NCBI GenBank assembly: GCA_964648365.1
Contig: CAZYLK010000185.1
Coordinates: forward strand, 1 to 11,838
From: SURF-32 sp964648365
GTDB taxonomy: Bacteria; Planctomycetota; Phycisphaerae; UBA1845
DNA length: 11,838 bases
Direction of reading: 5' to 3'
In this document: positions 1 through 8,509 of the stretch, piece after piece
Layout: every line of letters starts with the position of its first letter
Position numbering within the stretch: position 1 is the first letter of the stretch
Translations under genes and position numbers: made by a program
The notes under the pieces: generated by a model
What the model was told of the DNA's origin: nothing
Seen by the model: the letters and a program-made list of their open reading frames with translations, nothing else
Databases searched by the model: none

Positions 1-315
1 TCGCCGCAACCGCGATGAACGCCTCGGCGCGTGGTAGCGAGGATGAAGTTCGCCGAGGCGCGGCACGCGTGCGAACGGGAGATGTCTCAGGGCATCGCGC
101 TGCCGGCCCGGTGTGCCATCCGTCGGCACCGCGTCGTGGCAGCGCGGCCGAGGCCCCGCGGTCGCGCTCGGTCACGCGTTTCGCCGACGTCAGACGCCTG
201 ACCGCTCGCAAGCTCATGCCGACCGTGCCCGCGCTGACGGTCGGGGCTCGGGTCGACGCGCCACCGCGCCGGCCGACATGACAACCCCACGAGAACGCGC
301 GTCGGCAACGCTGGC
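1..315. other. Left-end region without a recognisable gene
   Basis: Several open frames cross this stretch on both strands, but their translations are Arg/Pro/Ala-rich, show no family motif and resemble the chance frames expected at this GC content. The stretch lies downstream of the minus-strand sigma factor, so it probably holds that transcript's 3' end. The only clear structure is the perfect inverted repeat at 20-60. A gene entering from the left edge cannot be excluded. Confidence 0.5.
20..60. repeat. Perfect 10-bp inverted repeat (possible hairpin)
   Basis: CGCCTCGGCG at 20-29 is matched exactly by its reverse complement CGCCGAGGCG at 51-60, with a 21-base spacer. No T-run follows on either strand, so a classical intrinsic terminator is not shown. 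It lies about 255 bases beyond the sigma-factor stop codon. It could be a terminator-like element of that transcript or a protein-binding dyad. Confidence 0.4.
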
Positions 316-1200
316 TCACGCCCTTCGCAGAAACCCCACGCTTGAGGCAAAGAACCGCTCCGAGTGTTCCGTCAGCGTTTCTTCTTCCTCTTCGCGTTGC
401 AGGTCTTCGAGATTGGCGACGCACATCGGGCAGCCGACCACGTCGAGGTGGAACTGCGTGTAGCCCTTCCACGGATCTTCCAGCAGACCGAGCAGGAATG
501 AGCCGAGCGTGCTGCGCTTGAGGCAGGTGAGTCGCTGCTCGCGCCAGACGTTCGACACCGTCACTTCCGCGTGTTCCTCGTCCATGCAGGCGGCCGCGTC
601 GGGTTCGCACTCCTCCAGGAACTTGCGCAGCTTCTGAATCGCGCGAAACTTCACGCCCGCCACCGCCTTCTGGTCCATGGCCAGCAGGTCCGCCACGTCG
701 AGATTCCGCGTGCCGGCGAAGAAGATCAGCTCGATGACCTGCAAGTCGTTGAACGCCTGCCGGTCGCGCAGTTCGTGAATGAGCCGCAGCAGCAGGCCGC
801 CGAGCAGTTCCTTCTGTGCCTGCGTCGCTTCCGCCGCGGCCGCGACGCTGCTGGGCGTCTCCCCGGCCGAGGGCACCGCCCGATCCCACCAGTCCTCGCC
901 CTCCTCGGGCGCCTGTTGGATTGGCAGCTTCTTTTGCCGCATCAGGTCGAACAGCTTGTAGCGGGTGATCGTGAAAAGATACGTTTCGAGCGATCGGGAC
1001 TCGTCGTAGTTGGCCAGGGAGGCCGCGAATCCGACCAGCGCCTCCTGCACCACGTCTTCTGCGTCGGCCAGGCTCGGCGCGCGGCTGCGGGCGAAGGCCA
1101 GCAGGCGGCCGTGGTAGCGGTCGATCAGTTGCCGCCAGGCGGCCTGATCGCCGTCGCGAATGCGCTCCACCAGGAACAGATCGGCGTTTTCAGTGTCCAT
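316..1200 (-). CDS. ECF-like sigma-70 family factor with C-terminal Cys/His extension
   Basis: Predicted 294-residue RNA polymerase sigma factor directing core enzyme to specific promoters. Region 2 spans about residues 10-92: acidic 'DAEDVVQEAL' (46-55) is the typical core-binding segment, followed by the Y/F/W-poor 'TYLFTITRYKLFDLMRQ' segment. Region 4, a helix-turn-helix, lies at about 145-200 and ends 'KFRAIQKLRKFLEE'. About 90 more residues follow, far beyond the usual length of an ECF factor (near 190). They include H251, C257 and C260 in 'HLDVVGCPMC' and then an acidic run of glutamates. This resembles the His/Cys metal site of zinc-binding anti-sigma domains, but the H-x5-C-x2-C spacing differs from the usual H-x3-C-x2-C. 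The ATG at 1200 is chosen because the sigma domain begins right after it, although no Shine-Dalgarno sequence is seen. Sigma factors of this form are known to me from Planctomycetes. The target regulon is unknown. The ferritin gene is upstream on the same strand, but a 308-bp spacer argues against tight coupling. Confidence 0.88.
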   Translation of the reverse strand: MDTENADLFLVERIRDGDQAAWRQLIDRYHGRLLAFARSRAPSLADAEDVVQEALVGFAASLANYDESRSLETYLFTITRYKLFDLMRQKKLPIQQAPEEGEDWWDRAVPSAGETPSSVAAAAEATQAQKELLGGLLLRLIHELRDRQAFNDLQVIELIFFAGTRNLDVADLLAMDQKAVAGVKFRAIQKLRKFLEECEPDAAACMDEEHAEVTVSNVWREQRLTCLKRSTLGSFLLGLLEDPWKGYTQFHLDVVGCPMCVANLEDLQREEEEETLTEHSERFFASSVGFLRRA

Positions 1201-1508
1201 GGCGGCGCGGCGTCGCAGTTCGGGACCATGCGGATAGCCGGCGGCGGGATACAACACGCCCCGCCGCCGCGCCGCCATCCTACGCGATGCCGCGCCAATC
1301 GGCCATTGCCGCCGCGCCCCGGAAGGCCATCGGCCGCAACCGGTGATCGAAATAAGGCAGGGACGGTGCAGGGCGTGACGGAAGAAGGGTCGCGCGGGTA
1401 TCCACTCGCTTCCCTCACTCCCCGACTCCCTCACTCCCCCGTCCCGCGGCGGATGACGCCTGACACGGAGGACAATTGGAACGGAGGAAGGAACTTTCCC
1501 GTCAAGAA
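1201..1508. other. Spacer between ferritin and sigma-factor genes
   Basis: No gene is supported here. Both neighbours are on the minus strand, so this is the 3' flank of the ferritin gene and the promoter/leader region of the sigma gene. Its left part is rich in CCG/CGC triplets. Its right part carries the pyrimidine-rich repeat described at 1412-1445. I see no confident -35/-10 pair. Confidence 0.5.
1412..1445 (-). other. G-tract array with G-quadruplex-forming pattern
   Basis: On the minus strand, which is the sense strand of both flanking genes, five G-tracts of 3-5 bases are separated by loops of 2, 5, 4 and 5 bases. In plus coordinates the C-tracts are 1443-1445, 1436-1440, 1428-1430, 1420-1423 and 1412-1414. 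This fits the standard G3+N1-7 quadruplex pattern. The tract also contains a 16-bp-period direct repeat (CCCTCACTCCCC at 1412-1423 and 1428-1439). It starts about 64 bases after the ferritin stop, so it could stabilise or terminate that mRNA or act in the sigma leader. Function is inference. Confidence 0.5.
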
Positions 1509-1964
1509 CTACTTGGCGTATTCCTTCATGAACCCGCGGAACTCGCGGCGGTGTTCCTCTTCGTCGCCCAGCAGCGTGATGCACAGATCCTGCGTGACGT
1601 AGTCCTCGCCGTCGCACAGCTTGATCAGCTTGGTGTACTGCCGGCAGGCGCCGTCCTCGGCCTCGATCACGCCTTTGATGACCGTCAGCACGTCCGTCTG
1701 GTCCGCCGGCGGCTGCATGGACGTCTGGTCGAACTTCATCGCCAGCGAGCCGGGCAGCACGCCGCCGAGCGTCTTGATCCGCTTGCCCAGCAGGCGGGCG
1801 TGGTTCAGTTCTTCCGTGATGTCGGCGTCGAGGGACTTCTTGATCTCCTCGGCCCGGACGCCGTCCAGATTGATCGAGTTGGCGAGGTAGTTCATCACCG
1901 TCTCGATTTCCATGCGGTAGGACACCTTCAACTCTTCGATAATCGCGTTTCGCTTGTCAGACAT
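1509..1964 (-). CDS. Ferritin-like diiron protein (bacterioferritin fold)
   Basis: Predicted 151-residue cytoplasmic four-helix-bundle protein of the ferritin/bacterioferritin class, which oxidises Fe(II) at a diiron centre and stores or handles iron. The visible ligand pattern is E19 in helix A, E52-L-N-H55 in helix B, E101/E103 as helix C candidates, and E135-E-E-H138 in helix D, giving two ExxH motifs. The position equivalent to the haem-binding methionine of E. coli bacterioferritin (inside 'EMKH') is leucine here (L53), so haem binding is not expected. Length is close to the usual 150-160. The start is ATG at 1964, with GAGGA on the sense strand (1974-1978) and 9 bases of spacing; the longer upstream reading is not protein-like. 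With PerR/KatG/CCP genes nearby, a peroxide or iron stress role is plausible. Cage formation and substrate are not shown by sequence alone. Confidence 0.85.
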   Translation of the reverse strand: MSDKRNAIIEELKVSYRMEIETVMNYLANSINLDGVRAEEIKKSLDADITEELNHARLLGKRIKTLGGVLPGSLAMKFDQTSMQPPADQTDVLTVIKGVIEAEDGACRQYTKLIKLCDGEDYVTQDLCITLLGDEEEHRREFRGFMKEYAK

Positions 1965-2243
1965 CGTGGGGAATCCTCGTTTCGTGACGGTATCGGGAGC
2001 GGCGTGGCGCGACGACGGCCACGGGCCGAGTAGCGGATAGCACAATCCGTGCCGCGCCGGCCGCCGTTGGAGCGTCCACATCGTCCGCTTGATTTTAGGT
2101 CTGACTTGGCGGGCGGCCAGGCTGGGTGGATTTCTCATGTTCAGCGGCTGGCCGGGAAGGCCGTGACGGCCTCGCGACAGCGGGCGCCCCTCCAGGCCCG
2201 CGACCCGCCTGCCACGCGAGAGATCGCTGCTGCTGCGGCGCCG

Positions 2244-3368
2244 CTACGAAGGTTGCGGCGGCAGGTTGTCGCACGCAGCCGCCGCGCCGAGACTGTCCCC
2301 GCACGTCGGACAGTGCAAATCGCACAAGCCGGCAAGGACGCTCCCGCAGGGTCCACACCGCGTCCGTCCGTCCAGGGAGCCGCGACGCGGCAACAGCGCG
2401 AACAGGGCGATCGTCAGCACCGATGCCGTCACGGCCACGGCGACGATCCACGCGTCCCGTACGAGCCGAATGGCGCGGTACTCGATGCGTCGTACGCGGA
2501 CCTGATGTGCCCCGATCTTGGTTCGTATGGCGTCGTACGCGGACCAGTCGGCGTGCCATTGCTCCGTCGCGGCTGCATGGTCCGCCTCCGCCCGCGCCAC
2601 GGCCGCCACGCTCTCGAAGGCACCGGCCGGCGGGATCGGAGCGGGGGGGGGCGTCGGGTCGTCGGGGCGGGGCAGCACCCGCTCCGCCACCCAGCCGACT
2701 GCCCCACCCACGTGGCGCGATGCATCGTCGATGAACACGGGCCTGCCGAGTGCATGAGCGGCCGCGCCGGCGGCGACGCCGAAGATCGTCACCGCCACGG
2801 CAGCGCGACGCACCATCGGCGCCCGCGTTCGGGTCATCGTGGAATCGGCTCCGGCCGCCATCGCGGCAGAGGCAAACGAATGCCCGCATTCGGGACAGCG
2901 CGGCTGCGTCAGCCCTTTGAGGATATGCCCGCATCTGCCGCAGCGCGTGTCGCTGCCGGCTCGCCCGCGACCGGGGACGGCCACCAGCACCGCCACCGCC
3001 GCCGCCGACGCAAACATCGCGACCACAGCGAACCAGACCGCCTCTGCGTAGCGGTCAATGGACACTGTGCGCGCGGCCAACTGCGCCCGCCAGGGCGCTT
3101 CCACGATCACCCGGTTCTGTTCCCAGGTCCACACGGCGTCCTGGTGAGCATATTCAGCTTTCGCCGTCGCCAGGGCGTCGCCGATCGGAATCTCAGGCTT
3201 CTCCGGCGGCGGGGGGAGTACTGGAGCCGGCGGGACTGGCAGAACCGCGTCGAGGAGGCGCGCCGTCGACGACGAGACGAGCGACCGCGGACCGGGAATG
3301 GCGGCGATCGCCGTCGCGACGACGGCCGCGCTCGCGATCGACAGGCTGACTCGCTTCCGTCTCCGCAT
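2244..3368 (-). CDS. Internally duplicated membrane protein with two zinc ribbons
   Basis: Predicted 374-residue protein of unknown function made of two copies of one architecture. Copy 1 has a hydrophobic helix (7-24), a proline-rich stretch (44-61), a Trp/Ala-rich soluble segment (64-108), a transmembrane helix (110-131) and a four-cysteine ribbon C143/C146/C158/C161. Copy 2 repeats this order: helix 188-207, proline-rich 233-247, soluble 250-305, helix 306-326 and ribbon C338/C341/C353/C356. The ribbons are 195 residues apart and both keep a 'CGxCG..L.GL....CPxCG' pattern. That motif is widespread in planctomycete proteins, often near membrane helices, and probably binds zinc. The second copy is more diverged (C349-D-L-H before the last Cys pair). 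ATG at 3368 is used. TTG at 3380, preceded by GGCGGA, is an alternative adding four residues. The gene is divergent from the PerR/katG operon, and no role can be assigned. Confidence 0.72.
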   Translation of the reverse strand: MRRRKRVSLSIASAAVVATAIAAIPGPRSLVSSSTARLLDAVLPVPPAPVLPPPPEKPEIPIGDALATAKAEYAHQDAVWTWEQNRVIVEAPWRAQLAARTVSIDRYAEAVWFAVVAMFASAAAVAVLVAVPGRGRAGSDTRCGRCGHILKGLTQPRCPECGHSFASAAMAAGADSTMTRTRAPMVRRAAVAVTIFGVAAGAAAHALGRPVFIDDASRHVGGAVGWVAERVLPRPDDPTPPPAPIPPAGAFESVAAVARAEADHAAATEQWHADWSAYDAIRTKIGAHQVRVRRIEYRAIRLVRDAWIVAVAVTASVLTIALFALLPRRGSLDGRTRCGPCGSVLAGLCDLHCPTCGDSLGAAAACDNLPPQPS

Positions 3369-3551
3369 CGTGGCCCGCAATCATCCGCCGCCCGCTTCCG
3401 TACCGTACGCCTGCCGCCATCGTAGCTGTCGGACGGCGACCGACCAAACGCCCGCGCCCCGGTTCCAGCCTCCCAGTCACCGCGGTCGCCCGCACTCCGA
3501 CTCAGAGGTCCATCCGCAGGGCTGGAGCCAAATGTGGACAAAGTACAGCAC

Positions 3552-3580
3552 TTGACCGTGTCTACCTTTCGAATTAGAAC
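3552..3580 (+). promoter_or_regulatory. Predicted sigma-70-type promoter of the perR-katG operon
   Basis: TTGACC (3552-3557) matches the -35 consensus at five of six positions. TAGAAC (3575-3580) matches the -10 consensus at four of six, with the ideal 17-bp spacer. A start 7 bases past the -10 falls on G3587, the first base of the regulator's GTG start codon. No Shine-Dalgarno sequence precedes that codon, which fits a leaderless message. This is inferred from sequence only. Confidence 0.5.
3568..3579. promoter_or_regulatory. Candidate PerR/Fur operator over the -10 element
   Basis: TTCGAATTAGAA is a near-perfect dyad (10 of 12 positions match its reverse complement) in an otherwise GC-rich region and overlaps the predicted -10. 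Its right half ATTAGAA (3573-3579) matches the ATTATAA half-site of PerR boxes at six of seven positions; the left half matches poorly. Its position would let the downstream PerR-like protein block its own promoter and so katG. Confidence 0.35.
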
Positions 3581-3586
3581 ACCGCC

Positions 3587-4042
3587 GTGGATTCCGACCC
3601 AGCCCACCTCCTCCGCCAGCACGGCGTTCAGGTCACGGCTCAGCGCCTGGCCATACTGCGCGCCGTTGCACGCCGGCCGCATTGCACCGCCGACGATGTC
3701 GCGGAGGACGTTCGCGCCGAGATCGGCGCGATCTCGCGACAGGCGGTGTACGACGCCCTGGGATTGCTCGTCGAGAAGGGGCTGATTCGCAGCATTCAGC
3801 CGGCGCGGTCAGCCACGCGCTACGAAGACCGCGTCGGGGATAATCATCACCACCTCATCTGCCGCACGTGCGGCGAGACGGTCGACGTCGATTGCGCCAT
3901 CGGCGAAAAGCCGTGCCTGGAACCTGCCGCCTTGGGAGGTTACGCCATCGACGAGGCGGAAGTGATTTACTGGGGCACCTGCCCCGCGTGTACCAAAGCC
4001 AAATCGGGTCCGCCGAAGCGGGTTGGCCCGAAGTCGAAATAA
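3587..4042 (+). CDS. PerR/FurA-like peroxide-sensing Fur-family repressor
   Basis: Predicted 151-residue Fur-family metalloregulator. The N-terminal winged helix (about 8-80) has recognition helix 'SRQAVYDALGLL' (50-61). The C-terminal dimerisation domain has 'NHHHLIC'. Structural zinc pairs are C92-x-x-C95 and C132-x-x-C135. Aligned by eye to Bacillus subtilis PerR, the regulatory metal ligands H37, D85, H91, H93 and D104 correspond to H32, D81, H87, H89 and D100. Aspartate rather than glutamate at the last site is a feature of peroxide-sensing PerR proteins, which are inactivated by iron-catalysed histidine oxidation. The start is GTG at 3587: no SD precedes it and a predicted transcription start coincides with it. 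katG follows after 14 bp with its own SD, so the pair forms an operon like furA-katG of actinobacteria. The likely role is to repress katG and itself until peroxide appears. A plain Fur or Zur is less likely. Confidence 0.88.
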   Translation: MDSDPAHLLRQHGVQVTAQRLAILRAVARRPHCTADDVAEDVRAEIGAISRQAVYDALGLLVEKGLIRSIQPARSATRYEDRVGDNHHHLICRTCGETVDVDCAIGEKPCLEPAALGGYAIDEAEVIYWGTCPACTKAKSGPPKRVGPKSK

Positions 4043-4044
4043 CC

Positions 4045-4049
4045 AGGAG
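4045..4049 (+). promoter_or_regulatory. Shine-Dalgarno of katG
   Basis: AGGAG lies three bases after the regulator's stop codon and seven bases before the katG ATG. It decides the katG start against the longer in-frame reading that runs back through the regulator gene in another frame. It also contrasts with the SD-less regulator, suggesting that the two cistrons initiate differently on one mRNA. Confidence 0.75.
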
Positions 4050-4056
4050 TACGACC

Positions 4057-6255
<2,199 letters not shown>

Positions 6256-6279
6256 GAGGGCGGGCGACGCTGCCGGACG

Positions 6280-6297
6280 GGCTCCAGGGATGGAGCC
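6280..6297 (+). terminator. Hairpin just after katG
   Basis: GGCTCCA (6280-6286) pairs perfectly with TGGAGCC (6291-6297) around the four-base loop GGGA, a GNRA-type tetraloop. It begins 24 bases after the katG stop. There is no downstream T-run, so it may be a weak or factor-assisted terminator, or a 3'-end stabiliser. Confidence 0.45.
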
Positions 6298-6357
6298 TGG
6301 TGTCGAGCGCCTGATCAGGTTCAGGCAGAGGACGTCATTCAGGGCACTCGGCAGACT

Positions 6358-6391
6358 GGAACGGCGGCGTTGGGAATCTCGCCGCCGTTCC
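6358..6391. terminator. Bidirectional terminator hairpin between katG and the cytochrome c peroxidase gene
   Basis: GGAACGGCGGCG (6358-6369) and CGCCGCCGTTCC (6380-6391) form a perfect 12-bp, very GC-rich stem with a 10-base loop. It stands between two convergent genes, 102 bases after the katG stop and 77 bases after the peroxidase stop, as expected for a shared terminator. T-runs are absent on both sides. Confidence 0.6.
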
Positions 6392-6468
6392 GCTTGCCGC
6401 GAACGGATCCCCGCCGCTCGCCGCACCCGATGTGCCTGATCGCAGCGCCGGTCGCCGGCGCTCCACCC

Positions 6469-7473
6469 TCACTCGAAGGGCTGAGGCTTCGGGGTCGTGT
6501 TGCTGGAAGGCGGCAGAATCGGCAGACCGACATTCGGCTGCTCACCAGTCAGCGTCTTCAGGAACGCGACGATATCGGCGACTTCCTGCGGCTTGTATTC
6601 CCGGCCGAGCTGCAGCCTGCCCATGACCTCCACGGCCTCTTCCAGTGTGTGCGCGGCCCCGTCGTGGAAGTACGGATAGGTCAGCTCCACATTGCGCAGT
6701 GTCGGCACCTTGAAGCTCATCCGGTCGACCTCGTTACCGGTGACCGCGGCGCGGCCGATGGCCGGGTTGCTGGTCTGATACGGCTGCACGATGCCGAACT
6801 TCTGGAATGAAGCGCCGCCCGCCGCCGGGCCGTTGTGGCAGCCGGCACAACCGCTGGACTTGAAGAGCTGATAGCCGGCCAGTTCGGACGGCGTCAGCGC
6901 GTCGTCGTCCCCGGCGAGCCAGCGATCGAAACGGGAGTGCGGCGTGACCAGCGTCTCCTCGAATGCCGCGATGGCGCCCGTCACCCGGTCGATGTCGACC
7001 TCCGGCGTTCCGAACACCTGCCGGAACTCCTCGACGTACGCAGGAATCGATCTCAGGACGTCGACCGCGAGCACGTGGCTCGACGCCATCTCGGCGGGGT
7101 TGGCGATTGGACCACCGGCCTGTTCCTTCAGGTCACGCGCCCGACCGTCCCAGAACTGCGCCACGTTCATGCTGGAGTTCAGGACCGTGGGCGAGTTGAT
7201 CGGCCCCTTCTGCCAGTTGTGGCCGATCGAGGTCGGCAGGTTATCCGATCCGCCGAGGCTCAGGTTGTGGCAGGAATTGCACGAGATGAACCCCGATCGC
7301 GAGAGTCGCGGGTCGAAGAAGAGCTTGCGCCCCAGTTCAACGCGCGCGGGGTCCTTCACCACGAACGGCGCGATGGGCTGAATGGGCTCGTCGGTCCGCG
7401 GCGCGGCCACAGCTTGAACGACTGCGAGGCAGGCACCCGCAGCGACAACGGCGATCACAGCTTTCAATCGCAT
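6469..7473 (-). CDS. Periplasmic di-haem cytochrome c peroxidase (CCP/MauG family)
   Basis: Predicted 334-residue enzyme that reduces hydrogen peroxide to water with electrons from small c-type cytochromes. A signal peptide covers residues 1-24 (hydrophobic core, 'AVAA' before P25). Two c-haem sites are visible: C65-N-S-C68-H69 in the peroxidatic N-terminal domain and C209-A-G-C212-H213 in the electron-transfer domain. Family landmarks are 'FWDGRA' (107-112), 'NPAEM' with the probable catalytic E128, 'FKVPTLRN' (254-261), 'PYFHDG' (267-272), M284 in 'EVMG.LQLG' as the likely distal ligand of the second haem, and the typical C-terminal 'LPPSSNTTPKP'. Length fits the family. The start is ATG at 7473: GGAG on the sense strand (7482-7485) sits 8 bases away and the signal peptide begins there. 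Convergent with katG, it would complement cytoplasmic KatG by clearing peroxide in the periplasm. No haem site is missing. The symbol (ccpA or ccp) varies by organism. Confidence 0.95.
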   Translation of the reverse strand: MRLKAVIAVVAAGACLAVVQAVAAPRTDEPIQPIAPFVVKDPARVELGRKLFFDPRLSRSGFISCNSCHNLSLGGSDNLPTSIGHNWQKGPINSPTVLNSSMNVAQFWDGRARDLKEQAGGPIANPAEMASSHVLAVDVLRSIPAYVEEFRQVFGTPEVDIDRVTGAIAAFEETLVTPHSRFDRWLAGDDDALTPSELAGYQLFKSSGCAGCHNGPAAGGASFQKFGIVQPYQTSNPAIGRAAVTGNEVDRMSFKVPTLRNVELTYPYFHDGAAHTLEEAVEVMGRLQLGREYKPQEVADIVAFLKTLTGEQPNVGLPILPPSSNTTPKPQPFE

Positions 7474-7640
7474 TTCCCCAACTCCAGCGAGTCTGCGTGA
7501 TGACGACAACACGTGGGGCATCTCGCCCCGGAACACCATGGCACCACGGCGCCGCCGTGCGGCGATACCGCTGGGGCGACTCTACGCGGCTCGGTCGTGA
7601 CGCCGCACCCGTGATATCCGAATGCGCCACGAGAACTCAG

Positions 7641-7682
7641 CGGCACCGGGTGGTCGCTTCCTCGCCGGTGGCGACCGTGCCG
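7641..7682. terminator. Compound hairpin downstream of the coiled-coil gene
   Basis: Outer arms CGGCAC (7641-7646) and GTGCCG (7677-7682) and inner arms GGTCGC (7652-7657) and GCGACC (7671-7676) form one hairpin with a five-base bulge on one side and a 13-base loop. It lies about 55 bases beyond the stop of the minus-strand gene at 7738 and about 170 bases upstream of the peroxidase start. It may terminate the former or structure the region before the latter. Confidence 0.35.
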
Positions 7683-7737
7683 GGTGCGGGATACCGGCTT
7701 CAGGGGCCTCGCGGACCTGGCGCCCGCCGAACGACGC

Positions 7738-8154
7738 TCACCGCAGCAGCGTGAGCAGGGCCCCCGCGATCCCGAACAGGAAGCTCATCAGCGCACCGAG
7801 CTTCACGACGATGCGCGACTCGAGCGTGCGCAGCTTCAGGTCGAGAGCGACGTCAGCAGCGGCGAAGCGGTCGACCATGCGCTTCTCGAGGTCGGTGATA
7901 CGCTGCGACAGTCGCGAATCGAGCGATTCGATGCTCTGCGACAGCTTCGAGTCGACCGAGGCAATACTCTGAGTCAACCGCGAGTCGAGCGACGCGATGC
8001 ACTGCGACAGATGGCTTTGCACCTGCGCGAGGTCCTGCCTGGTCGCCAGCTGCGTCGTCATGTCCGACTCCAGTGCCTCCGCCGCGCGGCGTGCGGCCGG
8101 CGGTGGGACATTAGCTTCGATCAGGGCTTCGTAGATGGCAAGCGTCGTGTTCAT
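7738..8154 (-). CDS. Coiled-coil protein with C-terminal membrane anchor (DUF1640-like)
   Basis: Predicted 138-residue protein. Residues 1-30 form an Ala/Glu-rich helix. Residues 31-112 form a long coiled coil with four successive 11-residue units: SQCIASLDSRL (50-60), TQSIASVDSKL (61-71), SQSIESLDSRL (72-82) and SQRITDLEKRM (83-93). A single hydrophobic helix (about 118-136) ends the protein, giving a tail-anchored arrangement with the coiled coil on the cytoplasmic side. This resembles the small bacterial DUF1640/CCDC90-like coiled-coil proteins, whose function is poorly defined. Without a search the family is tentative. ATG at 8154 is chosen as the first residue of the helical protein; in-frame starts up to 8223 would add a non-helical, proline-containing stretch. 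No SD is seen at either. The 11-residue units come from 33-bp DNA repeats at 7901-7999, so length polymorphism is possible. It is divergent from the nitroreductase gene, and no functional link is apparent. Confidence 0.7.
   Translation of the reverse strand: MNTTLAIYEALIEANVPPPAARRAAEALESDMTTQLATRQDLAQVQSHLSQCIASLDSRLTQSIASVDSKLSQSIESLDSRLSQRITDLEKRMVDRFAAADVALDLKLRTLESRIVVKLGALMSFLFGIAGALLTLLR
7901..7999 (-). repeat. Three tandem 33-bp imperfect repeats within the coiled-coil gene
   Basis: Units at 7901-7933, 7934-7966 and 7967-7999, plus a partial unit from 8000, share 'CTGCGACAG' and 'CGAGTCGAGCGA'-like blocks at constant spacing. Each unit encodes 11 residues (three helical turns), so added or lost units keep both frame and coiled-coil register. 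Confidence 0.7.
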
Positions 8155-8509
8155 GGGCGATCGTGGCGTGGTGACCGGGGGCAGGATGCCCGCCCATACC
8201 GCGGCTTGGGTACTCGATATCACACGGGTTCGACGGGAAACGCTCCTTGAGCGGGCCGCAACCCGCGCACCATGGATCTCGACGAGCGCAGCCCTCTGGC
8301 GCCGCCGGCCGGCTGAAGCCCGCGAGCGACCATTTCGCCGCGTCGTTGACTTCGGGCACGACAGTGCGCATCCCGACCCCTGCCCCGGACCGGCTCACCG
8401 CACGCCAGCTGCCGCCCGAGCCGTGGCGCGCATCGAGCGCGGTATGGACACGCGGGGTGCTGGCGGAGCACGACGCCCATGATGACAATACCGCCGGAGG
8501 TGGCGCTCG
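8155..8509. other. Divergent spacer before the nitroreductase gene
   Basis: This 355-base stretch separates the minus-strand coiled-coil gene from the plus-strand nitroreductase gene and should hold both promoters. Open frames cross it, but none shows a recognisable motif. I do not see a convincing -35/-10 pair. The only clear signal is the ribosome binding site at its right end. Confidence 0.45.
8496..8501 (+). promoter_or_regulatory. Shine-Dalgarno of the nitroreductase gene
   Basis: GGAGGT, a full anti-SD match, lies eight bases before the ATG at 8510 and fixes that start rather than the internal ATG that would give residue 12. Confidence 0.75.

Noticed and set aside
571..1602. 343-codon plus-strand frame
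   Set aside because: Antisense of the sigma factor and part of the ferritin gene; no recognisable domain.
1201..1617. N-terminal extension of the sigma-factor frame
   Set aside because: It would overlap the ferritin gene and adds Arg/Pro-rich residues; the sigma domain starts directly at the ATG at 1200.
2049..3425. 458-codon plus-strand frame
   Set aside because: Opposite strand of the duplicated zinc-ribbon gene; the translation is low-complexity Arg/Pro/His sequence.
3868..4056. Upstream extension of the katG frame
   Set aside because: It lies wholly inside the PerR-like gene in another frame; ATG 4057 has an SD and the normal KatG N-terminus.
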